Part shown: piece after piece, positions 8,717-16,197 of the stretch
How the letters are laid out: every line of letters starts with the position of its first letter
Numbering within the stretch: the first letter of the stretch is position 1
NCBI GenBank assembly: GCA_947483075.1
Contig: CANKLE010000009.1
Span: 1 to 64,000 of the forward strand
Direction: 5' to 3'
DNA length: 64,000 nucleotides
Origin: Flavobacteriaceae bacterium
GTDB taxonomy: Bacteria > Bacteroidota > Bacteroidia > Flavobacteriales > Flavobacteriaceae
Notes under the pieces: generated by a model
The model's database searches: none
The model's input: the letters and a program-made list of their open reading frames with translations, nothing else
Told to the model about the DNA's origin: nothing
Translations under genes and position numbers: made by a program

Positions 8717-9895
8717 ATGAAACCTGATTTATTTCAAGCTCCTGATTATTACAACCTAGACGAATTACTTACTGACGAACACAAATTAGTTCGCGATTCG
8801 GCACGTGCATGGGTAAAGCGTGAAGTTTCCCCCATTATTGAAGACTACGCCCAACGCGCAGAATTCCCGAAACAAATTATTAAAGGGCTGGGTGAAATTG
8901 GTGGGTTTGGCCCGTATATTCCAGAAGAATATGGTGGCGCTGGTTTAGATCAGATTTCCTATGGCTTGATCATGCAAGAAATTGAACGCGGCGATTCGGG
9001 TGTTCGATCTACTTCATCGGTACAATCCTCTTTGGTGATGTATCCAATTTGGAAATTTGGAACCGAAGAACAACGCATGAAATATTTACCCAAATTGGCC
9101 ACCGGCGAAATGATGGGATGTTTTGGATTAACAGAGCCCGATCATGGATCAAATCCAAGCGGCATGACCAGTAACTTCAAAGACATGGGTGATCATTATC
9201 TATTGAATGGTGCCAAAATGTGGATTTCAAATGCACCTTTTGCTGATATTGCTGTAGTTTGGGCTAAAAATGAAGAAGGCAGAATTCACGGACTCATTGT
9301 AGAACGTGGAATGGAAGGATTTACTACGCCGGAAACGCACAATAAATGGTCGCTTCGTGCCTCGGCAACCGGCGAATTGGTTTTTAACAACGTAAAGGTT
9401 CCAAAAGAAAACCTAATGCCGGGCAAATCCGGTTTGGGTGCGCCTATGCAATGTTTAGATTCTGCTCGTTACGGGATTGCTTGGGGAGCAATCGGTGCCG
9501 CCATGGATTGTTACGATACCGCTTTGCGTTATGCCAAAGAACGTATTCAGTTTGACAAACCCATTGCTGGAACACAATTGCAACAAAAGAAATTGGCCGA
9601 AATGATTACCGAAATCACCAAAGCCCAATTGCTTACTTGGCGTTTGGGTGTATTGCGCAACGAAGGCAAAGCCACAACTGCACAAATCTCAATGGCCAAA
9701 CGCAACAACGTAGATATGGCGATTCATATCGCGCGCGAAGCCCGTCAGATTTTGGGTGGAATGGGTATCACCGGCGAATACTCGATCATGCGCCACAGCA
9801 TGAATTTGGAATCGGTAATCACCTACGAAGGAACGCACGATATTCACTTACTGATTACCGGCGCCGATATTACCGGAATTCCCGCGTTTAAATAA
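8717..9895 (+). CDS. Acyl-CoA dehydrogenase, glutaryl-CoA dehydrogenase-like
   Basis: About 392 residues from the ATG beginning MKPDLFQAPDYYNL. I preferred this start to a TTG 48 bases upstream. The acyl-CoA dehydrogenase fold is evident: the N-terminal helical part, the FAD-binding GCFGLTEPDHGSNPSGM, and the C-terminal helices with RQILGGMGI. The catalytic glutamate is in ITYEGTHDIHLL near the C-terminus, the arrangement seen in glutaryl-CoA dehydrogenases, which oxidise and decarboxylate glutaryl-CoA during Lys/Trp breakdown. No other genes of that pathway are adjacent, so the substrate is inferred. A strong hairpin follows the gene. Confidence 0.87.
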   Translation: MKPDLFQAPDYYNLDELLTDEHKLVRDSARAWVKREVSPIIEDYAQRAEFPKQIIKGLGEIGGFGPYIPEEYGGAGLDQISYGLIMQEIERGDSGVRSTSSVQSSLVMYPIWKFGTEEQRMKYLPKLATGEMMGCFGLTEPDHGSNPSGMTSNFKDMGDHYLLNGAKMWISNAPFADIAVVWAKNEEGRIHGLIVERGMEGFTTPETHNKWSLRASATGELVFNNVKVPKENLMPGKSGLGAPMQCLDSARYGIAWGAIGAAMDCYDTALRYAKERIQFDKPIAGTQLQQKKLAEMITEITKAQLLTWRLGVLRNEGKATTAQISMAKRNNVDMAIHIAREARQILGGMGITGEYSIMRHSMNLESVITYEGTHDIHLLITGADITGIPAFK

Positions 9896-9930
9896 TCGTC
9901 AACAACTATTAAAAAATACCTAAAATCATC

Positions 9931-9962
9931 AAATAAGCTTCGCTGAAAAGTGGAGCTTATTT
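9931..9962. terminator. Hairpin terminator after the acyl-CoA dehydrogenase
   Basis: AAATAAGCT pairs with AGCTTATTT, and an inner CGCT/AGTG extension strengthens the stem. It overlaps the likely promoter box of the next gene (TACTTTTA, 9962-9969). Confidence 0.6.
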
Positions 9963-9985
9963 ACTTTTACGGCAAAATTTACACC

Positions 9986-10771
9986 ATGAATATTTCCGAA
10001 ATCAACGCGCAAATACAACCCCAAAAAAACGCCCTAATTCACCATTCTTTGTACGAGAAAGTAAAAACAGTTGCCGATTTGCACGTGTTTTTAGAGCAAC
10101 ACATCTATGCCGTTTGGGATTTTATGTCTTTGCTTAAAGCCCTTCAGATCAAACTCACCTGCACATCAACCCCTTGGATGCCGGTCGGAAATCCGGCTTT
10201 GCGTTTTTTGATTAATGAGATTGTTGTAGCCGAAGAAACCGATTTGGCTTTTGACGGCAGCCGACAAAGTCATTTTGAAATGTACTTGGATGCCATGCAA
10301 CAATGTGGCGCCTCAACAGCCAATATTTCTGCGTTTTTAGAAACCGTACAACGCACCCAAAATATTTTTGTTGCCATCAAATCGGCCGATTTACATCCCA
10401 ACGTCAAAGATTTTTTGAACTTTACTTTTCGTGTGATCGAAGAAGGAAAAGCACACAATATTGCGGCTGCCTTTACCTTTGGCCGTGAAGATTTAATCCC
10501 CAGTATGTTTACTGAAATCTTGCGATCGTTTCAACAAAATTTTCCAGAAACCGATTTGAGTAAACTGATTTATTATTTTGAACGCCACATCGAATTGGAT
10601 GCCGACGAGCACGGTCCGATGGCCATGCAAATGATCACCGAATTGTGTGGCTCAGATCCGCAAAAATGGGAAGAAGTGGCGCAAACTTCGGCCGAAGCCT
10701 TAGAAAAAAGATGGGGACTTTGGAATGCAATCGAAGAATTACTACTTAAAGAGTCGGTAGTTTTAAACTAA
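9986..10771 (+). CDS. DUF3050 domain-containing protein
   Basis: About 261 residues from the ATG beginning MNISEINAQIQPQ. It is helical and rich in His and Glu (HVFLEQHIYAVWDFMSLLKALQ, YYFERHIELDADEHGPMA). The spacing of His, Glu and Asp resembles the haem-oxygenase-like/TenA helical fold and could bind metal, but this is inference. The family is annotated as DUF3050 and its function is unknown. A longer in-frame start at 9950 would lie inside the terminator and promoter segment, so I rejected it. The stop directly abuts the stop of the convergent ferredoxin gene, with no spacer. Confidence 0.82.
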   Translation: MNISEINAQIQPQKNALIHHSLYEKVKTVADLHVFLEQHIYAVWDFMSLLKALQIKLTCTSTPWMPVGNPALRFLINEIVVAEETDLAFDGSRQSHFEMYLDAMQQCGASTANISAFLETVQRTQNIFVAIKSADLHPNVKDFLNFTFRVIEEGKAHNIAAAFTFGREDLIPSMFTEILRSFQQNFPETDLSKLIYYFERHIELDADEHGPMAMQMITELCGSDPQKWEEVAQTSAEALEKRWGLWNAIEELLLKESVVLN

Positions 10772-11104
10772 TTAATCGGCGGGAGCCAATTCAATTTCTA
10801 GTCCATCAATCGCTTCGGTGAGTTGAATTTGACAACCCAAGCGGCTGTTTGGTTTTACGTGAAAGGCTTCGGATAGCATGGCTTCTTCCTCGTCTGATTT
10901 GTCAGGTAATTCTACTTCATTTAACACATAACATTGGCAGGACGCACACATGGCCATTCCGCCGCAAATGCCAATAGTTCCTTCTTCGGCAATTTCATAG
11001 GCACGCACCAACTCCATGATGTTCATGTTCATATCGGTGGGCGCTTGCACCTGGTGAAGCACTCCATTTCTATCGGTAATTTTTATAGTGATATCTTGCG
11101 GCAT
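10772..11104 (-). CDS. [2Fe-2S] ferredoxin, adrenodoxin type
   Basis: A 110-residue ferredoxin. Cluster ligands are Cys47, Cys53, Cys56 and Cys91 in the adrenodoxin-type spacing C-x5-C-x2-C...C (ICGGMAMCASCQCYV, later LGCQI). It carries single electrons. A ferredoxin-NADP reductase-like flavoprotein two genes upstream is the likely electron donor. Its ATG overlaps the stop of the nucleotidyltransferase gene as TAATG, which implies translational coupling. The downstream partner enzyme is not identifiable here. Confidence 0.92.
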   Translation of the reverse strand: MPQDITIKITDRNGVLHQVQAPTDMNMNIMELVRAYEIAEEGTIGICGGMAMCASCQCYVLNEVELPDKSDEEEAMLSEAFHVKPNSRLGCQIQLTEAIDGLEIELAPAD

Positions 11105-11562
11105 TAGTTCTTTTTCATCTTATTTAATTGTTCTATATCCGCTAAATCCTTTAGCCTTCCTGAAGCCGTTTTGTTTTTTATTAAATCGTCAAATTCAATA
11201 TAGGGAACTTTAATTCCTTCTAACGCGAGCCAATTGCAATTTTTATAACTTTCTTCAAAATGCAATCCGCTGACATTGGTGAGTATTTCAATTTTCCTAG
11301 GTTCAACCCCAATACTCCAGACATCAAATTTCTCGCTATCAAAATCTTCTATTGAAAAAATAGGTGTGCCAAAATCTTTGTAAGTTTCTTTTAATTTATA
11401 ATAGTTCTCTGGGGTTTGATTAATCCATAAATCCATGTCGCCCGTACTTCTTCCATAACCATGTAGGATTACTGCATAACCTCCTACTAGGATGTAATCT
11501 ACCTGGTGTTTACTTAAAAGTTCTAAAAATTCTAAAAAATCAACATTGAATAAGTTAGGCAT
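11104..11562 (-). CDS. MNT-fold nucleotidyltransferase (DUF6036/AbiEii-like)
   Basis: A 152-residue protein with a minimal nucleotidyltransferase core. VGGYAVILHGYGRSTGDMDL supplies the GG motif and the paired acidic residues (DMD), and a third acidic residue may be in KFDVWSIG. Such proteins transfer nucleotides to RNA or protein; relatives include antitoxins and toxins of HEPN-MNT and AbiE systems. The upstream small gene overlaps its start by eight bases, and its stop overlaps the ferredoxin start. The surrounding DNA is visibly more AT-rich than the flanking genes. Whether it acts as a toxin, an antitoxin or a housekeeping enzyme is not known. Confidence 0.78.
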   Translation of the reverse strand: MPNLFNVDFLEFLELLSKHQVDYILVGGYAVILHGYGRSTGDMDLWINQTPENYYKLKETYKDFGTPIFSIEDFDSEKFDVWSIGVEPRKIEILTNVSGLHFEESYKNCNWLALEGIKVPYIEFDDLIKNKTASGRLKDLADIEQLNKMKKN

Positions 11563-11752
11563 GTTTTCTAGATGAAAAAACGGTTCTGTCTACCTTTTGT
11601 TCTGGAGCGGAATTGAAAATGGAATTGATAATATCGCAGGCAAAATTTAATCTTTCAATAGGTGTTTTATCCTTGTAAAATGTGATATGATCATCGGCTT
11701 CTTCAAATGAAGATTTAGAAACGACACTCCTTTTCATTCTTATATTTTCCAT
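11555..11752 (-). CDS. Small protein paired with the nucleotidyltransferase
   Basis: A 65-residue, charged, probably helical protein (SSFEEADDHITFYKDKTPIERL, then VDRTVFSSRKHA at the end). I have seen similar small proteins with an EADxH..FY and ERL pattern next to nucleotidyltransferases in Bacteroidota, but I know of no assigned function. The ATG at 11752 lies five bases after a perfect TATATTTG box, so the mRNA may be leaderless. An internal Met at 11737 (MKRSVV) is an alternative start. Its end overlaps the nucleotidyltransferase start by eight bases. It could be an antitoxin or regulatory partner. Confidence 0.7.
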   Translation of the reverse strand: MENIRMKRSVVSKSSFEEADDHITFYKDKTPIERLNFACDIINSIFNSAPEQKVDRTVFSSRKHA

Positions 11753-11756
11753 CAAA

Positions 11757-11764
11757 CAAATATA
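11757..11764 (-). promoter_or_regulatory. -7 box for the small protein/nucleotidyltransferase/ferredoxin unit
   Basis: The minus strand reads TATATTTG, five bases before the small-gene ATG. A transcript from here would carry all three overlapping genes, through ferredoxin. Confidence 0.6.
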
Positions 11765-11769
11765 AAAAT

Positions 11770-12822
11770 TTAATCAATCGATTTTACTACCGCTTTCTCG
11801 GCTTCTTTTCGGGTGCCGTCAAACCCATCTACGCCAGAAACGGTGGTGTATTTGAGCACGTATTTTTTACCCGGATTTAAGCGTTGGTATACGCTTTGGC
11901 ACATGAGCGTGGCTTCGTGAAATCCGCACAAAATGAGTTTTAATTTGCCCGGATAGGTATTTACATCACCAATGGCATAGATGCCGGGAATATTGGTTTG
12001 GTAATCTAAGGCATTGTTTACTTTAATGGCATTTTTTTCGATCTCTAATCCCCAATTGGCAATTGCGCCCAGTTTGGGAGTCAAGCCAAATAACGGGATG
12101 AAGAAATCGGTGTCCAGCTGCTGTTGTTCGCCTTCAATTTCTATGGTTATCGATTGCAAATGGCCTTCGCCTTGAATAGCAACTACTTCTGCAGGAGTAA
12201 TCAAATTAATTTTTCCGGCTTGTTTCAATTCTTGTACTTTCTCTACCGAATCGAGTGCCCCGCGAAATTCGTTGCGGCGGTGCATCAAGGTAACTTGAGA
12301 AGCCACATTGGCCAAGAAAATACTCCAATCAAGCGCCGAATCGCCGCCACCGGCAATGACAATTTTTTTGTTTCGAAACAATTCGGGGTCTTTTACAAAA
12401 TATTCTACGCCCTGTTCTTCGTATTTTTCAATCCCATCAATCAAAGGTTTTCGGGGTTCAAAAGTACCCAATCCTCCGGCAATGGCAACTGCTTTGGCAT
12501 GGTGCTTTGTGCCTTTGTTGGTTGTTACTACAAAAGTTCCGTCGGCCAAGGTATCAATCGTTTCGGCAGTTTCGGCCAAGGTAAATCCGGGCTCAAATTG
12601 CTTAATTTGCTCTAATAAGTTGGCAACCAATTCTCCGGCCAATACGGTTGGATATCCTGGAATATCAAAAATGGGTTTTTTGGGATACAATTCAGACAAC
12701 TGACCTCCTGGCTGAGGCAAGGCGTCAATGAGGTGGCATTTTAATTTCAATAAACCCGCTTCAAAAACGGTAAAAAGACCCGTGGGTCCTGCGCCAATAA
12801 TTAATAAGTCGGTTTCGATCAT
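11770..12822 (-). CDS. Ferredoxin-NADP reductase-like FAD/NAD(P)-dependent oxidoreductase
   Basis: About 350 residues from the ATG beginning MIETDLLIIGAGPTGLF, five codons inside the longest frame. The first dinucleotide-binding motif (IIGAGPTG) binds FAD, the second (IAGGGDSALDW, around residue 155) binds NAD(P)H, and the C-terminal IYAIGDVNTYPGKL is the second FAD contact. The fold is thioredoxin-reductase-like, but the CxxC redox pair is absent. That matches the YumC-type ferredoxin-NADP reductases, and the ferredoxin gene two genes downstream fits this role. Confidence 0.88.
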   Translation of the reverse strand: MIETDLLIIGAGPTGLFTVFEAGLLKLKCHLIDALPQPGGQLSELYPKKPIFDIPGYPTVLAGELVANLLEQIKQFEPGFTLAETAETIDTLADGTFVVTTNKGTKHHAKAVAIAGGLGTFEPRKPLIDGIEKYEEQGVEYFVKDPELFRNKKIVIAGGGDSALDWSIFLANVASQVTLMHRRNEFRGALDSVEKVQELKQAGKINLITPAEVVAIQGEGHLQSITIEIEGEQQQLDTDFFIPLFGLTPKLGAIANWGLEIEKNAIKVNNALDYQTNIPGIYAIGDVNTYPGKLKLILCGFHEATLMCQSVYQRLNPGKKYVLKYTTVSGVDGFDGTRKEAEKAVVKSID

Positions 12823-12890
12823 TTTTCTCAATTTCAAAGTCGCAAAGAAATAGGTTTCGCTCGATTTGTTCTATGATAATTATCAGTTAA

Positions 12891-13142
12891 CTAAGCGATA
12901 TTCTCTACGGTTTCTATTTGGGGAGCATATTTTTTTATCGTGGTTTCAACGCCCGCTTTCAAAGTCATTTGGTTTACGCTGCAACTGATGCAAGCGCCTT
13001 CTAAACGAACTTTTACATGCTTTTCCTCCTCGATAGAAATCAACGAAATGTCGCCTCCGTCTGAATTGAGAAAAGGTCTAATTTCTTCCAATGCTTTTAG
13101 CACATTCAAGGTCAATTGGTCGTGATTCATAACTGGAGACAT
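12891..13142 (-). CDS. NifU-like (Nfu) Fe-S scaffold protein
   Basis: An 83-residue single Nfu domain. The cluster-binding CxxC is in GACISCSVNQMTL near residue 50, preceded by IRPFLNSDGGDISLI, which is typical of the domain. Nfu proteins hold or deliver [4Fe-4S] clusters to apo-enzymes. It sits 22 bases after the Mrp gene on the same strand, a common pairing, and upstream of the ferredoxin reductase. Two Met codons lie in the first five residues, so the exact start is uncertain by four codons. Confidence 0.92.
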   Translation of the reverse strand: MSPVMNHDQLTLNVLKALEEIRPFLNSDGGDISLISIEEEKHVKVRLEGACISCSVNQMTLKAGVETTIKKYAPQIETVENIA

Positions 13143-13164
13143 TTTATTTTATTAGATTGTCATT

Positions 13165-14307
13165 TTATTTTTTTACGGCTGCACACCCGGCCATTGTTGT
13201 GATTTTTATGGCTTCCGTGGGAGGTAAATTGACGTTGCGTTTTACCACTTGTTCTACCACATTTCGCGTAATCGACTCAAAAACTTTAGCAATGATTGAA
13301 TCGTCTTGCATGGCTGCAGGGCGACCATAATCGCCTGCTTCTCGCACTGATTGCACCAAAGGTACTTCGCCCAAAAAAGGCACTTCCAAATCGTCGGCTA
13401 AGTTTTTTGCGCCTTCTTGGCCAAATATATAGTATTTGTTATTGGGCAATTCTTCTGGGGTAAAGTAAGCCATATTTTCTACAATCCCCAAGATTGGAAT
13501 TTTTATACTGTCAGACAAGAACATCGAAACGCCTTTTTTAGCATCAGCCAATGCTACTGCCTGAGGCGTACTTACTACTACCGCTCCTGTAATAGGCAAA
13601 GACTGCATGATTGACAAATGTATATCTCCTGTTCCTGGTGGCAAATCGATTAACATGAAATCCAATCGGCCCCAATCGGCATCAAAGATCATTTGGGTTA
13701 AAGCTTTGGCTGCCATAGGTCCACGCCAAATTACCGCTTGACTGGGGGCGGTAAAAAATCCGATAGAAAGCAATTTGATTTCATAACTTTCGATGGGTTT
13801 CATTTTTGATTTTCCGTCCACCTCAACCGAAATGGGTTTTTCGTTTTCTACATCAAACATGATGGGCATAGATGGACCATAGATGTCGGCGTCTAATATG
13901 CCTACCGAGAATCCCATCTTGGCCAAAGAAACGGCTAAGTTTGCCGTAACCGTAGATTTTCCTACGCCACCTTTGCCCGAGGCTACGGCTATAATATTGC
14001 TGATGCCCGGAATGGCTTTTCCTTTGATGGCTTGAGAATCAGTTGCAGAAGCGGGAGGCGCTTCGACCTTGATGTTTACTTTAACCTCTGCCGTAGGGGA
14101 AAATCGTTCGTGAATTAGTTTTTTGATGTCGTCCTCCGCCCGTTTTTTAATGTGCATGGCTGGCGCTGAAATTACCAAATCGACGATTACTTCGTCTCCA
14201 AAAACCAACACATTTTGAACGGCACCACTTTCGACCATATTCTGACCTTCGCCAGCAATTGATATCGATTCTAGTGCTTTTATTATTTCTTTTCTATCTA
14301 GTTTCAT
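13165..14307 (-). CDS. Mrp/NBP35 (ApbC)-family P-loop ATPase lacking the CxxC motif
   Basis: About 380 residues from MKLDRKEIIKALESI. A DUF59/MIP18-type N-terminal domain is followed by the deviant Walker A of the family (SGKGGVGKST, near residue 110) and DADIYGPSMP. Mrp/ApbC proteins carry and transfer [4Fe-4S] clusters. The usual CxxC of the C-terminal part is missing: the equivalent segment reads ENMAYFTPEELPNNKYYIF. The only cysteine in the protein is near the C-terminus (MAGCAAVKK). It is paired with Nfu downstream. An upstream in-frame start at 14349 exists but lacks family conservation. Confidence 0.9.
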   Translation of the reverse strand: MKLDRKEIIKALESISIAGEGQNMVESGAVQNVLVFGDEVIVDLVISAPAMHIKKRAEDDIKKLIHERFSPTAEVKVNIKVEAPPASATDSQAIKGKAIPGISNIIAVASGKGGVGKSTVTANLAVSLAKMGFSVGILDADIYGPSMPIMFDVENEKPISVEVDGKSKMKPIESYEIKLLSIGFFTAPSQAVIWRGPMAAKALTQMIFDADWGRLDFMLIDLPPGTGDIHLSIMQSLPITGAVVVSTPQAVALADAKKGVSMFLSDSIKIPILGIVENMAYFTPEELPNNKYYIFGQEGAKNLADDLEVPFLGEVPLVQSVREAGDYGRPAAMQDDSIIAKVFESITRNVVEQVVKRNVNLPPTEAIKITTMAGCAAVKK

Positions 14308-14368
14308 ACCGAATATACCTCGTGTTACAACGCCAAAAGAAGTGAGCATTCTCTTGAAATTTCGAGCA

Positions 14369-14376
14369 CAAATATA
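14369..14376 (-). promoter_or_regulatory. -7 box for mrp-nfu
   Basis: The minus strand reads TATATTTG, 62 bases before the chosen Mrp ATG. Confidence 0.5.
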
Positions 14377-14450
14377 GTTTGAAAAAGTGGAAAAGAGAGC
14401 GAGGGAAAGTTAAAAGTTTCGTAACGAAAGAAGCCGAAGAAAATAACATT

Positions 14451-14792
14451 TTAGCGCTGAATATCAGGCTCCCAGAAATGTTTTTTGAAGTGTATAATTT
14501 GGTTGTTTTCTACTTCAATTCCTTCGTTTTCGAGCAACTGTTGCATCAATGATGTGCCTTGAAAATGATGTTTTCCGGTAAGCAATCCATTTCTGTTTAC
14601 CACGCGATGAGCGGGTACATCGGGCATTGCATGGGAAGCATTCATCGCATACCCCACCATTCTTGCCGATTTTGCAGCCCCAATTGCCTTGGCAATAGCA
14701 CCATAGGATGTTACGCGGCCTGCGGGGATTTGGCGAGCTATTTGATAGACGCGCTCAAAAAAAGAAACTTCTGAATTTACTAGTTGAGGCAT
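14451..14792 (-). CDS. Alkyltransferase-like (ATL) MGMT-family protein
   Basis: A 113-residue protein covering only the DNA-binding C-terminal domain of O6-alkylguanine alkyltransferases. GRVTSYGAIAKAIG and ARMVGYAMNAS form the helix-turn-helix and arginine-finger region. The active-site PCHR motif reads PAHRVV, with Ala in place of the alkyl-accepting Cys. Such ATL proteins bind alkylated guanine and flag it to nucleotide excision repair without repairing it directly. The ATG at 14792 leaves five bases after the LysE stop. A start four codons earlier would overlap that gene. Confidence 0.88.
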   Translation of the reverse strand: MPQLVNSEVSFFERVYQIARQIPAGRVTSYGAIAKAIGAAKSARMVGYAMNASHAMPDVPAHRVVNRNGLLTGKHHFQGTSLMQQLLENEGIEVENNQIIHFKKHFWEPDIQR

Positions 14793-14797
14793 GCTAG

Positions 14798-15433
14798 TTA
14801 GCAATAATAATTGACCACATGGTATAAGGTGATCAAGGATACGAGGCTGGTAATGATCCCCATAATGAGATTCATGTTGCGAATGAGGTAATCGGTTTTG
14901 GATTTCAACCGATTAAACACCACAACATACGCATAAAAAACAGTGACTGATCCTAGCAAAACACCCGATACTAAACAATAAATTTCTAAAGGCTGAAAGT
15001 GAAACAAACCATAGGAATTCATGGCAATGCTCACAATAACGTAATAGGGGATTGGAAAAAAGTTGATGGCCGAGATAAACAATCCGAGTAAAAAAGCAGA
15101 TCGGCTTGTTTTTTTAACCAAGGCATTTTGAGAGACGAGTTGTGGTTTTTTGGCTAAAAAGAAAAAATACACACTCGCCAATATAAAAATTACCAAACCG
15201 ATTTCGCGAAGAATCAAATTGACCTCGTGGTGACTGTCTATATATCTAGCGCCATAGACCGATATAAAGGCTTGGATGGCAATCACCACCAAAGCCCCCG
15301 ACACGAATCCCATGGCACGTGACTTTCCGTCTTCTAAACTAATTTTGGCGGCAGTCATGTTGATTAATCCTGGCGGAAAAATACCTACAACAGCAGCCAA
15401 ATAGCCAAAAATAAAGGAAAACAACAAACTCAT
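14798..15433 (-). CDS. LysE-family exporter
   Basis: A 211-residue integral membrane protein with about six hydrophobic segments, beginning LLFSFIFGYLAAVVGIFPPG. The PPG after the first segment is typical of LysE/RhtB exporters, which expel amino acids or related small molecules. The substrate cannot be predicted. Its ATG directly follows the trmB stop (TAGATG), so the two genes share a transcript with the ATL gene. Confidence 0.82.
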   Translation of the reverse strand: MSLLFSFIFGYLAAVVGIFPPGLINMTAAKISLEDGKSRAMGFVSGALVVIAIQAFISVYGARYIDSHHEVNLILREIGLVIFILASVYFFFLAKKPQLVSQNALVKKTSRSAFLLGLFISAINFFPIPYYVIVSIAMNSYGLFHFQPLEIYCLVSGVLLGSVTVFYAYVVVFNRLKSKTDYLIRNMNLIMGIITSLVSLITLYHVVNYYC

Positions 15434-16105
15434 CTACTTGATTTTGAAACGAATATACGTAATTGCTTTGTTGATTTCCAAATATTGTTTTTCATAAAAG
15501 GTTTGAATCTCGGTAACTTCACTTGGACTTCCTTCGTTTTTATAGATGTTGTGGTTGGCATATTCTACTTCGTGACCTTCTCCGTGCAAGAGCCCGAGGG
15601 TGTAGCCGTGCATAAATTCACTGTCGGTTTTAAGGTGCACTAGCCCTGTTGGCTGAAGAATTTTTTTGTACAGTTGCAAAAAAACCGAATTGGTCATGCG
15701 GTGTTTGGTGCGTTTGTATTTGATTTGGGGATCAGGAAAGGTTATCCAAATCTCAGCCACTTCTGCGGCCTTAAAAAGATGATCGATCAACTCAATTTGG
15801 GTGCGCACAAACGCTACATTGGTTAGCCCGTCATCAACAGCGGTCTTAGCTCCACGCCAAAAACGCGCCCCTTTGATGTCGATTCCGATGAAGTTTTTTT
15901 CGGGATAACGCTGGGCCAATCCTACGCTGTATTCTCCTTTTCCGCAACCCAATTCCAATACGATGGGGTTTGTGTTATTAAAAAAATGGGCCCAGCGGCC
16001 TTTATAGGTAAATTGATCAGCTACGACCTCTTCCCGAGTGGGCTGAAATACATTGCCAAAGTTTTCGTTTTCTTTAAATCTTTTTAACTTATTTTTACTT
16101 CCCAC
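15434..16105 (-). CDS. trmB: tRNA (guanine(46)-N7)-methyltransferase
   Basis: About 223 residues from a GTG start that yields MGSKNKLKRFKENENF, the usual TrmB N-terminus. The longer frame to 16207 would run into the divergent gene, so I rejected it. ELGCGKGEYSVGLA is SAM motif I, GIDIKGARFW is motif II, and ITFPDPQIKYKRTKHRM carries the catalytic Asp and tRNA-contact residues. It methylates G46 in the variable loop of tRNAs. A LysE exporter and an ATL protein follow in the same operon. Confidence 0.93.
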   Translation of the reverse strand: MGSKNKLKRFKENENFGNVFQPTREEVVADQFTYKGRWAHFFNNTNPIVLELGCGKGEYSVGLAQRYPEKNFIGIDIKGARFWRGAKTAVDDGLTNVAFVRTQIELIDHLFKAAEVAEIWITFPDPQIKYKRTKHRMTNSVFLQLYKKILQPTGLVHLKTDSEFMHGYTLGLLHGEGHEVEYANHNIYKNEGSPSEVTEIQTFYEKQYLEINKAITYIRFKIK

Positions 16106-16197
16106 GATATAATTTAATGTTTTGGCAAAACTAAGGAAATATTGTAGACGTTTTTTGTAATTATCTTGCTGCTTTTTACCCCATAAAAATTCCCCCC

